Below, piece after piece: positions 16,964-25,192 of a DNA stretch of 64,000 nt. The notes below the pieces were generated by a model. It was not told the origin of the DNA and did not search any database. It was given only the letters and a program-made list of their open reading frames with translations. The translations under genes were made by a program, and so were the position numbers. This stretch comes from Yimella sp. cx-51 (GTDB lineage Bacteria > Actinomycetota > Actinomycetes > Actinomycetales > Dermatophilaceae). The DNA lies in the NCBI RefSeq assembly GCF_017654605.1, contig NZ_CP072113.1:372001-436000 (forward strand), written 5' to 3'. Numbering within the stretch: position 1 is the stretch's first letter; every line of letters starts with the position of its first letter.

Positions 16964-17946
16964 GCGTGGTCTCCCTTGAAGTAGCTCGCGAGGTGGCGCA
17001 GGGCTCCGCCGTCCACGCCGCCGGGGACGAAGGGCAGGTGCCGCATCGGCCGGTCGAGTGCCTGCAGGTCGCGCAGTTCCTGCTCCTGCAGCGCGAGTCG
17101 ATCGCCCAGGTCGCGTCCGGCCTGCACCAGGCCGCCCAGCAGGGTCGGCCCGACGCGCAATCCGCCTGCAGCCAGGTCGGATTCGAGCGCCGACAGGTCG
17201 GCGTTCTCGTCCTGCAGGATGGCGAGGGCGTTGCGGTGCAGCACGTCCGCGCGCTCCTGGTTGACGACCACATCGCCGATGCGAAGACCGATCTCGCTGA
17301 GTTCGGCAGCGGCTTCGAGCGTTTCCTGTACGGGCATTTCCTCCAGCAGGGTCACCAGGTGGACGGCGGTCTCCGCGCCGGTCAGCATCGTCATGATCGA
17401 CTCGGCCTGGTTCTTGATCGGGCCGACCTTGGCCAGCCCGGCGACCTCCTGGTTGACGTTGAGGAAGCGGCCAATGCGGCCGGTGGGCGGGGCGTCGAGC
17501 ACGATCACGTCGTAGATCTGGTCGTGGTGCACCCCGCGCCGGGACGCGCGGCGGCGCACGGCTTCGTAGACCTTGCCGATGAGCAACACATCACGCACGC
17601 CCGGGGCGATAGTCGTGGCGAAGTCGATGACGCCGAAACGTTCGAGCATGCCGCCGGCCATGCCGAGCTTGTAGTACATCTGCAGGTACTCCAGCAGCGC
17701 CGCCTTGGCATCGACCGAGAGGCCCCACACCGCGCCGTCGTTCGCGGTGCGGGCGACCCGGGTCTCCACGTCGCCCAGCGGCGGCACGTCGAAGGCCTGA
17801 CTGATGCCCTGTCGGCCCTCCACCTCGGCAAGCAGCACCTGCTTGCCTTGTTCGGCAAGGGCCAGGGCCAAGGCAGAAGCGACGGTCGTCTTACCGGTGC
17901 CGCCCTTTCCGGTGACGATGTGCAAACGCGTGGCGTCCCAGCTCAT
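16960..17946 (-). CDS. ArsA-like ATPase, first of pair (Rv3679 type)
   Basis: A 328-aa P-loop ATPase that begins MSWDATRLHIVTGKGGTGKT. The P-loop is at about 11-21 and VLDAPPTGRIGRFLN is the switch II region. The start at ATG 17946 is preceded by GGTGGA; a longer frame to 18132 has no support. It heads a two-gene operon with the second ATPase and is thought to work as a heteromeric complex with it. The family is certain; the cargo or client is unknown. Confidence 0.9.
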   Translation of the reverse strand: MSWDATRLHIVTGKGGTGKTTVASALALALAEQGKQVLLAEVEGRQGISQAFDVPPLGDVETRVARTANDGAVWGLSVDAKAALLEYLQMYYKLGMAGGMLERFGVIDFATTIAPGVRDVLLIGKVYEAVRRRASRRGVHHDQIYDVIVLDAPPTGRIGRFLNVNQEVAGLAKVGPIKNQAESIMTMLTGAETAVHLVTLLEEMPVQETLEAAAELSEIGLRIGDVVVNQERADVLHRNALAILQDENADLSALESDLAAGGLRVGPTLLGGLVQAGRDLGDRLALQEQELRDLQALDRPMRHLPFVPGGVDGGALRHLASYFKGDHA

Positions 17947-18010
17947 GGTTTCCACCCTACTCAGCGGTATCAAGCAGTTTCGGGCCCGAGGGAAGTGTTC
18001 TGCGCCATGC

Positions 18011-18736
18011 TCAGCCGCCCGCGAGACGGCGCAGGATTGCCACGACCGCGTCGAAGGTTTCGGTGCCCGGAAGCACCGGGGCCCAGTGATCGCCACCATC
18101 GACGACGAGCAGTTCGGGCACATCGGCCGCATCGGTAGCCGCCACCCGGTCGCGGTAGCGCTGGGAGATGGAGAGCGGAACGTCCGGATCGTCCGTGCCG
18201 TGCACCAGCACCACGGGGGCTGGCGGGGGAGCCAGAGCCGCCGGGTCGGCCTCCGGAAGCGGAGGGCCGGCGAAGAGGGCCTGCACCGCGCCGCCGCCGA
18301 GGCCGTCCTGATGGGCCTGCTCCAGGTCGACGCAACCAGCCAGGCTCACCGCCCCCAGCAGGTCGCTGCCTTCGGGCTGGTGCAGCGCCCACACCGCCAA
18401 CTGCCCACCCGCCGAGTGGCCGGCGATGACAGTGCGGCGCCCGTCGCGCACGGACTCGATGGCGGCGCGCACATCGGCCGCGATCTCGGGCCAGCGGGGT
18501 GCTTCCACAGGCCGGCGGTACTCGATGAGCGCCACCTCGAAACCGGCTTCCCAGAGGGCGCTCGCCGTCGGACGCAGATGTGCGCGGTCGTACTTCGGCT
18601 TCCAGAAACCGCCGTGCACGAAGATCACCCGAGGAGCCGAGGCGCGTTCGTAGTGCTCGACGACGTGGTCATCGTGTGGTCCGTAGTGCGAACTGCGATC
18701 GGACGGTCGAACGTGCTGGTCAAAAGGCTGGTCCAC
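18011..18736 (-). CDS. Alpha/beta hydrolase, kynurenine formamidase-like esterase
   Basis: A 241-aa hydrolase starting at GTG 18736 with CAGGAG eight bases upstream. It shows HGGFWKPKYDR (oxyanion-hole HGG motif), the nucleophile elbow GHSAGGQLA, an acid near HGTDDPDVPLS and a His in GGDHWAPV, giving a complete Ser-Asp-His triad. HGGFW is typical of the BD-FAE/kynurenine formamidase group. It is divergent from the D-amino-acid dehydrogenase-like gene, so a link to amino-acid breakdown is possible, but no tryptophan pathway genes are present to confirm formamidase activity. Confidence 0.85.
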   Translation of the reverse strand: MDQPFDQHVRPSDRSSHYGPHDDHVVEHYERASAPRVIFVHGGFWKPKYDRAHLRPTASALWEAGFEVALIEYRRPVEAPRWPEIAADVRAAIESVRDGRRTVIAGHSAGGQLAVWALHQPEGSDLLGAVSLAGCVDLEQAHQDGLGGGAVQALFAGPPLPEADPAALAPPPAPVVLVHGTDDPDVPLSISQRYRDRVAATDAADVPELLVVDGGDHWAPVLPGTETFDAVVAILRRLAGG

Positions 18737-18831
18737 GCGTTACTCCTGGGTAAACGGGCGCGAAGTGACGGACGTCTCCTCGGTGCTAGCGTCGCACTGG
18801 TTTGTTCGATCTCGAAGGAGTATTTCAATAC

Positions 18832-20112
18832 ATGGCGGCAGCTCTACGGCCAGTGGACGGCACCGGTAACCCTCACGTCGTGATCATCGGCGCCGGCATG
18901 GTCGGCCTGTCGACGGCCTGGTTCCTGCAGGAGCGCGGCGTCCGGGTCACCGTGGTCGAGCGCTCCGGTGTCGCTGCCGGAAGCTCGTGGGGTAACGCCG
19001 GCTGGATCTCGCCGGGTCTGTGCGTGCCGCTGTCCGACCCCTCGGTGCTGAAGTACGGCTTCAAGGCCGTGCTCGACCCCGACTCCCCGCTGTTCATCCC
19101 GCTGAAGCCGGACGTCAAGCTCGCCTCCTTCCTGCTCGGTTTTGCTCGTCGCTGCACCCCGGGGCAGTGGAAGAAGACAATGGACAAATTCGTCCCCGTC
19201 AACCGCCTGGCCATCGCCGCCTACGACGAGCTCGAGGCCGGCGGCGTGCAGGCGACCGCCCACGAAGCACCGATCATGGCGGCGTTCCGCCGTGCTGAGG
19301 ACGCCAAGGGCCTGGAGCACGAGGTCGACCTCATCCACGAGGCCGGTCTCGAGCTGGAAGCCACCGAGGTCGACAACGCCAGCCTTCGAGCCGAACTCCC
19401 GATCGTCAGCCCCGATGTCGAGAAGGCGATCCGTCTGGGCGGCCAGCGCTACATCAACCCGGGTGAGTACGTCGATGCACTGGCTCGTGCAGTGCAGGAG
19501 CGCGGCGGCAATCTCGTCATCGGCTCCAACGCTCGCGCCCTGCGCCACGGCCCCGGCGGAGTGACCGTCGAGATGATGAGCGGCGAGCCGATCACCGGCG
19601 ACGCCGTCGTGATCGCCACCGGCGCCTGGCTGCCTGAGCTGGCCAAGAACTGCGGAGTGCGGGTGCCGCTGCGGGCCGGCCGCGGCTACAGCTTCTCCGT
19701 CGGTGTGAAAGACCCCGCCAACCGTCCGGTGCCGTGCCCGGTCTACTTCCCCTTCGAGCGCGTCGCGTGCACGCCGCTGGGCGACCGGTTGCGTGTCGGC
19801 GGCACGATGGAATTCGCCGACACCGACGACCCGCTGAACGCCGACCGCGTCGAGGCGATCAAGCGCAGCGCCAAGCACCTCCTGACCGGGGTCGACTGGG
19901 ACGACATCCAGGACGTCTGGGTAGGTGGCCGTCCGGTGACAGTCGACGGTCTGCCGCTGGTGGGCGAGACCAAGGTGCCGGGTGTCTACGTCAACGGCGG
20001 CCACGGCATGTGGGGCATCACCCTCGGGCCGCTCACCGGCAAGATGCTCGCCGAGCAGATGGTGACCGGCAAGGTGCCCGCCCAACTCGTGCCGTTCAAC
20101 CCGACGCGATAA
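18832..20112 (+). CDS. FAD-dependent amino-acid oxidoreductase (DadA-like)
   Basis: A 426-aa DAO-family flavoprotein. The N-terminal dinucleotide fold is VVIIGAGMVGLSTAW (about 16-30) and the C-terminal FAD motif is VNGGHGMWGITLGP. The ATG at 18832 follows GAAGGAG; a TTG ten codons earlier is less likely. It resembles D-amino-acid dehydrogenases, which oxidise D-amino acids to 2-oxo acids and pass electrons to the respiratory chain. Two genes downstream lies a RidA imine deaminase, which would hydrolyse the reactive imines such an enzyme releases. The substrate is not fixed by sequence. Confidence 0.88.
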   Translation: MAAALRPVDGTGNPHVVIIGAGMVGLSTAWFLQERGVRVTVVERSGVAAGSSWGNAGWISPGLCVPLSDPSVLKYGFKAVLDPDSPLFIPLKPDVKLASFLLGFARRCTPGQWKKTMDKFVPVNRLAIAAYDELEAGGVQATAHEAPIMAAFRRAEDAKGLEHEVDLIHEAGLELEATEVDNASLRAELPIVSPDVEKAIRLGGQRYINPGEYVDALARAVQERGGNLVIGSNARALRHGPGGVTVEMMSGEPITGDAVVIATGAWLPELAKNCGVRVPLRAGRGYSFSVGVKDPANRPVPCPVYFPFERVACTPLGDRLRVGGTMEFADTDDPLNADRVEAIKRSAKHLLTGVDWDDIQDVWVGGRPVTVDGLPLVGETKVPGVYVNGGHGMWGITLGPLTGKMLAEQMVTGKVPAQLVPFNPTR

Positions 20113-20151
20113 TCGTCTCGGAACCATCGTCGTCCCGAAGGGAAAGAACCC

Positions 20152-20304
20152 ATGACCAAGTGGGAGTACGCCACCGTGCCGCTCATCGTGCACGCCACCA
20201 AGCAGATCCTCGACCAGTGGGGCGAGGACGGCTGGGAGCTGGTGCAGGTCGTCACCGGCGACACCGGCAACCTCGTTGCTTACCTCAAGCGTGAGAAGGG
20301 CTGA
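20152..20304 (+). CDS. DUF4177 small protein
   Basis: A 50-aa protein, MTKWEYATVPLIVHATKQIL then DQWGEDGWELVQVV. The W-E-Y opening and the GWELV core are the DUF4177 signature, a tiny beta-alpha-beta fold of unknown function. AAGGGAAAG lies just upstream. It sits five bases before ridA, as in many actinobacteria (Rv3678A in M. tuberculosis, by memory), so a joint function with RidA is plausible. Confidence 0.9.
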   Translation: MTKWEYATVPLIVHATKQILDQWGEDGWELVQVVTGDTGNLVAYLKREKG

Positions 20305-20309
20305 ACCTG

Positions 20310-20771
20310 ATGTCTGCAGTTGAAGACCGCCTGTCCGAGCTCGGCCTGACCGTTCCCTCGGTCGCCGCACCGGTGGCCGCGTACGTCCCCGTGATCCGCG
20401 ACGGCAACCTCGTCATGACTTCCGGCCAGCTGCCGGTCGTCGACGGCAAGCTGCCCGCCACCGGCAAGGTGGGTGCCGAGGTGAGCGCCGAGGACGCCGC
20501 GAAGTACGCAGAGACCTGCGCGCTCAACGCGATCGCCGCAGTGAAGAGCATCGTGGACGACCTCGACACCGTCCGCGTGATCAAGGTGGTCGGTTTCGTC
20601 GCGTCCGACCCGTCGTTTACCGGCCAGCCTGGAGTGATCAACGGCGCCAGCGAACTGCTGGCCAAGGCGTTCGGTGACAAGGGTGCGCACGCGCGCTCGG
20701 CCGTGGGCGTCGCCGTGCTGCCGCTGGACGCCCCGGTCGAGGTCGAGATCACCTGCACCGTCCAGGACTGA
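20310..20771 (+). CDS. RidA-family imine/enamine deaminase
   Basis: A 153-aa RidA/YjgF protein. The trimeric chorismate-mutase-like fold is recognisable from VIRDGNLVMTSGQLP, NAIAAVKSIVDDLDTVRVIKV and the C-terminal HARSAVGVAVLPLDAPVEVE, which contains the Arg that binds the carboxylate of 2-aminoacrylate-type imines. It removes reactive enamines formed by PLP or flavin enzymes. It lies between DUF4177 and a NUDIX gene in one rightward operon. Confidence 0.92.
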   Translation: MSAVEDRLSELGLTVPSVAAPVAAYVPVIRDGNLVMTSGQLPVVDGKLPATGKVGAEVSAEDAAKYAETCALNAIAAVKSIVDDLDTVRVIKVVGFVASDPSFTGQPGVINGASELLAKAFGDKGAHARSAVGVAVLPLDAPVEVEITCTVQD

Positions 20772-20778
20772 GGCCGCA

Positions 20779-21627
20779 ATGAGCGACCAGCCACAGATCG
20801 TCGAACGACTGTGGCACCCGCCCGCGACACTCGACAGCACAGCTGCGCAGTGGCTGCGGGCGGGGTCGCCCACCGGTGTGCCGGCTCGCCGGGCCGCGAC
20901 AGTCATGTTGTTGCGTGACGGCGCGGCCGGCATCGAAGTGTTCATGATGCGCCGCGTGCGCACCATGGCCTTCGCGCCGTCCAACTGGGTCTTCCCAGGC
21001 GGGGGAGTTGACGACCGCGACGCCCATACCCTGCCCTCGTGGGCTGGTCCGTCGCCACAGGAATGGGCCGAACGGCTCGGCGAATCCGTCGAGGTGGCAA
21101 CGTCATTGGTCGTCGCCGCGGCGCGTGAGGTCTTTGAGGAGTCGGGCGTGCTGCTCGCCTCCCGCGGCGCCGACGCCGTCGTCCGGCCCGAGGACCACCC
21201 CGAGCGGGACGCCGACCGGGCCGCCCTGCTCTCTCGCGAACTCTCTTTCGCCCAGGTCTTGCAAGCACGCGGCATGACGCTGCGCACCGATCTGCTGCAG
21301 GTGCAAGACCATTGGGTCACACCGGAATTCGAACCCAAGCGGTATGACACGTGGTTCTTCGCCGCGCTCATGCCCCCCGGGCAGGACGCCGACGACCAGA
21401 CCACGGAGTCCGACCTCAGCGATTGGATCGTGCCGGAGGCGCTGCTCGCCGATCTCGCTGCAGGCGACGCACACATGTTGCCGCCCACCGAGCTCCAGCT
21501 CGAACGCATCCGCCGCGCACCCGATGCCACCGCGATGCTGCACCGCCCGTCACACCTGATGACGGTGCTGCCGGTGCCGGAGTTCGACGGTGATCGCGTG
21601 GTGCTGCGCACCCGCTACCCGCTCTGA
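20779..21627 (+). CDS. NUDIX hydrolase with split NUDIX box
   Basis: A 282-aa protein starting at ATG 20779, seven bases after ridA. The NUDIX signature begins with FPGGGVDDRD and ends with REVFEESGVLL, separated by an insertion of about 40 residues, so the helix holding REVFEE is far from the GG start in sequence. This long form is typical of NUDT19/RP2-like NUDIX proteins. It hydrolyses a nucleoside-diphosphate-linked compound, possibly a CoA derivative; the substrate is unknown. The key REx2EExG residues are present. Confidence 0.87.
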   Translation: MSDQPQIVERLWHPPATLDSTAAQWLRAGSPTGVPARRAATVMLLRDGAAGIEVFMMRRVRTMAFAPSNWVFPGGGVDDRDAHTLPSWAGPSPQEWAERLGESVEVATSLVVAAAREVFEESGVLLASRGADAVVRPEDHPERDADRAALLSRELSFAQVLQARGMTLRTDLLQVQDHWVTPEFEPKRYDTWFFAALMPPGQDADDQTTESDLSDWIVPEALLADLAAGDAHMLPPTELQLERIRRAPDATAMLHRPSHLMTVLPVPEFDGDRVVLRTRYPL

Positions 21628-21656
21628 CCCGCCCCCGCGGTCGATAGGTTGGCGCC

Positions 21657-22442
21657 ATGAGCGATCAGCCGTGGACCGGTGGTCAGGTGACCGAGCGTGC
21701 TTCCGTCGTGCTGTGCCCGAACCCGGGGCCGATGACCCTGGACGGCACCAACACCTGGGTGCTGCACTCGCCGAGCACCGACCAAGCCGTCGTCATCGAC
21801 CCGGGGCCGCTGGACGAGGAGCACCTGGATGCTGTCGAGGCGCACGTGGCGAAGCTGGGCGCGACGGTCGAACTCACGCTCGTCACGCACGCGCACTTCG
21901 ACCACGACGAGGGCGTGCCGCGTTGGATCGAGCGCACCGGTTCGGCGGTGCGAGGCGCCGGTCGCGGTGAGGCGCTGCGACACGACGAACGAATCACGGT
22001 GGGAGACATCGATCTACACGTGTTGCTGACCCCGGGGCACACCAAGGACTCTGTCTCCTTCGTGTGGGCGGACGAACAACTGCTGCTCACCGGCGACAGC
22101 GTGCTCGGCCGCGGCACCAGCATCGTGGCCTATCCCGACGGCAACCTCGCGCAGTACCTCGACTCGCTCGACACCCTGCACGTGGCGGCGCAGGAGGGCG
22201 GCCTCACGCTGGCGCCCGGGCATGGCCCGACGGCGCTCGACGCATCCGCCGTCATCGACTTCTACCGGCGCCACCGCGGTGAGCGCTTGCAGCAGGTGCG
22301 GGACGCGCTGGCCGGTGGCGCCAACACCGCGCCGGATGTGGCCCAGGCCGTCGTCGAGCAGGTCTACGCCGACGTTCCGAAGGCCGTCTGGCCGGCCGCG
22401 AAGGCGACCGTGCTGGCGCAGCTTGAGTATCTGCAGGCTTAG
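21657..22442 (+). CDS. MBL-fold metallohydrolase
   Basis: A 261-aa metallo-beta-lactamase-fold protein. Metal ligands are in THAHFDHDEG (H-x-H-x-D-H), LTPGHTKDS, LLTGDSVLG and LAPGHGP. Its C-terminal 70 residues form an extra helical domain like that of LACTB2-type enzymes (Rv3677c in M. tuberculosis). It may be a nuclease or a thioester hydrolase. Its stop codon overlaps the crp stop by 4 nt in tail-to-tail arrangement. Confidence 0.9.
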   Translation: MSDQPWTGGQVTERASVVLCPNPGPMTLDGTNTWVLHSPSTDQAVVIDPGPLDEEHLDAVEAHVAKLGATVELTLVTHAHFDHDEGVPRWIERTGSAVRGAGRGEALRHDERITVGDIDLHVLLTPGHTKDSVSFVWADEQLLLTGDSVLGRGTSIVAYPDGNLAQYLDSLDTLHVAAQEGGLTLAPGHGPTALDASAVIDFYRRHRGERLQQVRDALAGGANTAPDVAQAVVEQVYADVPKAVWPAAKATVLAQLEYLQA

Positions 22443-23146
22443 CGGGCGCGGCGCTGCATGCGCTCGATGTCGAGCAGCGTCACCGCACGAGCCTCGAGCT
22501 TGATCCAGCCGCGGGCCGAGAAATCGGCCAGGGCCTTGTTGACCGTCTCGCGGGAAGCGCCGACCAGCTGGGCCAGTTCCTCCTGGGTGAGGTCGTGGGC
22601 GACGAGGATGCCGTCGTCGACCGGCTTACCGAAACGCTGCGAGAGGTCGAGCAAGGCCTTGGCGACGCGACCGGGGACGTCGGTGAAGACCAGATCGCCC
22701 AGAGCTTCGTTGGTGCGGCGCAGGCGCCGGGCCAGGGCCGACAGCATCGTCATCGAGACCTCGGGGCGCTGCCGCAGGAAGTCAGCCATCGCCTGGTGAC
22801 CGATGCCGACCAGCTCGGTGTCGGCCACTGCGGTGGCGGTGGCGGTGCGTGCGCCCGGGTCGAAGAGCGAGAGTTCGCCCAGCATTTCGCCGAGTCCGAG
22901 GATCGCCAGGAGGTTCTCGCGTCCGTCGGGGGAGCGGCGTCCCAGCTTCACCTTGCCCTCGGTGATCACATAGAGGGAATCGCCCTGGTCGCCCTCGTGG
23001 AAGAGCTCCTGACCGCGCGGCACCTTGGTGCGAGTCATCGACTCCAGCAGCGCCTCGGCAGCCTGGTCGTCCAATGCAGCGAAAAGGGGTGCCTTGCGCA
23101 CCGACTGGATGTCCACGGGGTCAGTCTGCCATGTGAGGTCGGTCAT
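22439..23146 (-). CDS. Crp/Fnr-family cAMP-responsive regulator (Crp/GlxR type)
   Basis: A 235-aa global regulator. The cyclic-nucleotide-binding domain (about 15-125) contains GDSLYVITEGKVKLG and the phosphate-binding cassette MLGELSLFDPGARTATA. The C-terminal winged helix has LTQEELAQLVGASRETVNKAL, whose recognition helix ASRETVNKA reads TGTGA-N6-TCACA operators. In this lineage it is the cAMP receptor (GlxR in corynebacteria, Crp in mycobacteria). The start is uncertain: ATG 23146 has no clear ribosome site, and a GTG ten codons in (VDIQSVRK) matches the usual N-terminus of the family. Two candidate sites for it occur in this window, at 27491 and 62645. Confidence 0.94.
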   Translation of the reverse strand: MTDLTWQTDPVDIQSVRKAPLFAALDDQAAEALLESMTRTKVPRGQELFHEGDQGDSLYVITEGKVKLGRRSPDGRENLLAILGLGEMLGELSLFDPGARTATATAVADTELVGIGHQAMADFLRQRPEVSMTMLSALARRLRRTNEALGDLVFTDVPGRVAKALLDLSQRFGKPVDDGILVAHDLTQEELAQLVGASRETVNKALADFSARGWIKLEARAVTLLDIERMQRRAR

Positions 23147-23243
23147 GCAGGCTAGGCGCGAGAAGTCGGCACCTTTCCCGCGGCGATCAGCGTGGTGGCG
23201 TCGTGCCCAGCGGTGTGTCGGCGCGGCAGCCTAGGCTGGCCGC

Positions 23244-24005
23244 GTGAAGCCGATCGACGTCGCCCAGGAGACCGCGGTCGCCCGCACCCGGCGAGCGCGC
23301 AAGAGCTACCGCGTGCTCGCGCATTACTTCTCCTACGCCCACTGCGAACTCGATTTCGAGACCCCGCTGCAGCTCCTGGTCGCCACGATCCTTTCAGCCC
23401 AGACCACAGACGTCGGTGTCAACAAGGTGACGCCCACATTGTTCGCGCGTTATCCCGATGCCCAGGCCCTGGCCGGCGCCGACCGCGCCGAACTCGAGGA
23501 GCTGCTGCGTCCCACGGGCTTCTTCCGGATGAAGGCCAACGCGGTGCAGACGCTCGGGCAGGAGCTGGTCGAACGCTTCGACGGCCAGGTGCCCGGCCGC
23601 TTGGACGACCTGGTCACCTTGCCCGGCGTCGGCCGCAAGACCGCCAATGTCGTGCTCGGTGACGCTTTCGGCGTGCCCGGCATCACCGTCGATACTCATT
23701 TCGGACGGGTCGTGCGCCGGCTGGGCTGGACCACCGAGACCGACCCGGTGAAGGTCGAGCACGCGATCGGTTCGCTCTTCCCGCGCAAGGACTGGACCAA
23801 TCTGAGCCATGTGCTGATCTTCCAAGGGCGCCGCATCTGCCATGCGAAACGTCCGGCTTGCGGGGCGTGCCCGGTGGCGCGGTGGTGTCCTTCGTACGGC
23901 GAGGGCGAGATCGACGAGGTCAAGGCGCGCAAGTTGCTGAGGTTCGAGTTGGCGCCCGGCCGTGAGGACGAGTTGGACACGCTGCGCCAGAAGTACCCCG
24001 CATGA
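23244..24005 (+). CDS. nth: Endonuclease III, DNA glycosylase/AP lyase
   Basis: A 253-aa base-excision repair enzyme that removes oxidised pyrimidines and cleaves abasic sites. The helix-hairpin-helix [12 protein letters not shown] holds the catalytic Lys, and [10 protein letters not shown] the catalytic Asp. The C-terminal [4Fe-4S] ligands are in [17 protein letters not shown] (C-x7-C-x2-C-x5-C). It starts at GTG 23244, divergent from crp, and its stop overlaps the next NUDIX start (ATGA). The N-terminus has a basic extension before the core, common in actinobacteria. Confidence 0.96.
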   Translation: MKPIDVAQETAVARTRRARKSYRVLAHYFSYAHCELDFETPLQLLVATILSAQTTDVGVNKVTPTLFARYPDAQALAGADRAELEELLRPTGFFRMKANAVQTLGQELVERFDGQVPGRLDDLVTLPGVGRKTANVVLGDAFGVPGITVDTHFGRVVRRLGWTTETDPVKVEHAIGSLFPRKDWTNLSHVLIFQGRRICHAKRPACGACPVARWCPSYGEGEIDEVKARKLLRFELAPGREDELDTLRQKYPA

Positions 24006-24643
24006 CCCACCCCGCACCGGCCTGGTTGCCGCGCCTCATGGACGGTGCGCGCGCGGGTGGCTCCTTCTTCAACAGCTTCGGCGAACCCGACGGGCGTCGC
24101 TCGGCCGTCCTGATGCTCTTCGGTCCCGCGGCCGGTGGCGGGGAGGACGTCCTGCTCACCCAGCGCTCGGAGGTGATGCGCAAGCACCCCGGACAGGTGT
24201 CCTTCCCCGGCGGCGGCATCGATCCCGACGATGCCGACGCCAGCGCGGCGGCGCTGCGTGAGGCGCACGAAGAAGTCGATCTGGACGCTCGCGGGGTGGA
24301 GGTGATCGGCGAACTACAGGCCGTCCCGCTGTCAGTCACCGGCTACCACGTGACGCCGGTCGTGGCGTGGTGGCAGCAACCGGGGCAGGTGCACGCCAAG
24401 AGCCTGCACGAGGTCGACCGTGTCGCGCGGGTACGCCTGGCCGATCTCGCCGATCCGCAACACCGCTTCACCGCGGTGCATCCCTCACGCCGGTTCGCGG
24501 CGCCGGCCTTCGAGGTCGACGGTCTCTACGTGTGGGGTTTCACCGCGATCCTGCTCGACGCGGTGCTGCGACTCAGTGGTTTCGAGCAGCCCTGGGCCAC
24601 GGGCGACGAGCGTCCGGTGCCACCGAGGTTCCTGCAACGCTGA
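24002..24643 (+). CDS. CoA pyrophosphatase-type NUDIX hydrolase
   Basis: A 213-aa NUDIX protein coupled to nth. It carries the CoA-pyrophosphatase motif [20 protein letters not shown] (the UPF0035-like LLxxRs..l..[10 protein letters not shown]) leading into the NUDIX box [25 protein letters not shown]. It probably cleaves CoA or its oxidised forms to 3',5'-ADP and phosphopantetheine. The gene order nth-NUDIX is conserved in actinobacteria. Confidence 0.9.
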   Translation: MTHPAPAWLPRLMDGARAGGSFFNSFGEPDGRRSAVLMLFGPAAGGGEDVLLTQRSEVMRKHPGQVSFPGGGIDPDDADASAAALREAHEEVDLDARGVEVIGELQAVPLSVTGYHVTPVVAWWQQPGQVHAKSLHEVDRVARVRLADLADPQHRFTAVHPSRRFAAPAFEVDGLYVWGFTAILLDAVLRLSGFEQPWATGDERPVPPRFLQR

Positions 24644-24668
24644 CGTCGCCGAGCAGCGCACGAGCGAC

Positions 24669-24698
24669 AACGCCGCCCCACAGAACTGGGGCGGCGTT
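24669..24698. terminator. GC-rich hairpin, probable terminator without T-run
   Basis: A perfect 12-bp stem (AACGCCGCCCCA and its complement) around a 6-nt loop CAGAAC, lying between the convergent NUDIX and holin-like genes. No T-run follows on either strand. Such hairpins are common terminators in high-GC actinobacteria. Confidence 0.7.
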
Positions 24699-24718
24699 CG
24701 AACGTCGTGTCGCGGGTG

Positions 24719-25108
24719 TCAGGAGGCCTTCGGCGGCTTCAGCGCGGCGATCGTCTTCTCGGCGTTGTCGATCGTCTTGACCGGCTTGCCCTTCACCTTC
24801 GACAGTGCGCTCTTACCCATGAGGGCCAGCACGAGGGTGATGAGCAGCAGGACGCCGCCGACGATCAGGAAGGCAGCCCAGCGGGGCAGGCCTGCTGCGA
24901 AGAGCCCCCACGCTCCGGCGGTCAGCAGGAAGCCGAGCGTGTAGAGCCCGAAAATGCCTGCGCCGACGAGCAGACCGGCACCCTTGCCGCCCTTGCTGAC
25001 ATCGGACTTGATCTCCATCTTCGCCAGGGCGATCTCACCCTTGACGATCGACGAGAGGTCCTGCGAGGCATCAGCCACCAGTTGACCGAGTGTGCGCTCC
25101 TGGGCCAT
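24719..25108 (-). CDS. Putative actinobacterial holin-X family membrane protein
   Basis: A 129-aa protein starting at ATG 25108, eight bases after GAGGAG. The amphipathic N-terminus with LVADASQDLSSIVKGEIALAKMEI is the hallmark of the holin-X (phage_holin_3-like) family. Two hydrophobic helices follow (about 50-75 and 78-102) and then a Lys-rich tail. Despite the name, these are chromosomal proteins of unknown function and not evidence of a prophage. It is upstream of, and codirectional after, a promoter gap shared with nhaA's 3' side. Confidence 0.85.
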   Translation of the reverse strand: MAQERTLGQLVADASQDLSSIVKGEIALAKMEIKSDVSKGGKGAGLLVGAGIFGLYTLGFLLTAGAWGLFAAGLPRWAAFLIVGGVLLLITLVLALMGKSALSKVKGKPVKTIDNAEKTIAALKPPKAS

Positions 25109-25192
25109 TCGTGTTCTCCTCAAGACGGTGTCACATCAATTACTGCTAGTTACTGCGCCGTTCGACGCATGATCCGGGCCCTACCCTAGCGT

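Noticed and set aside
15800-17946. Arsenite efflux system from the two ArsA-like ATPases
   Set aside because: No ArsB, ArsC or ArsR is nearby; the pair next to whiB matches a conserved non-arsenic locus.
18844-20370. 508-aa antisense frame over the DadA-like gene
   Set aside because: Shadow frame; the plus strand encodes a clear FAD enzyme.
24719-25108. Holin-like protein as a sign of a prophage
   Set aside because: The holin-X family is chromosomal in actinobacteria, and no phage genes lie around it.
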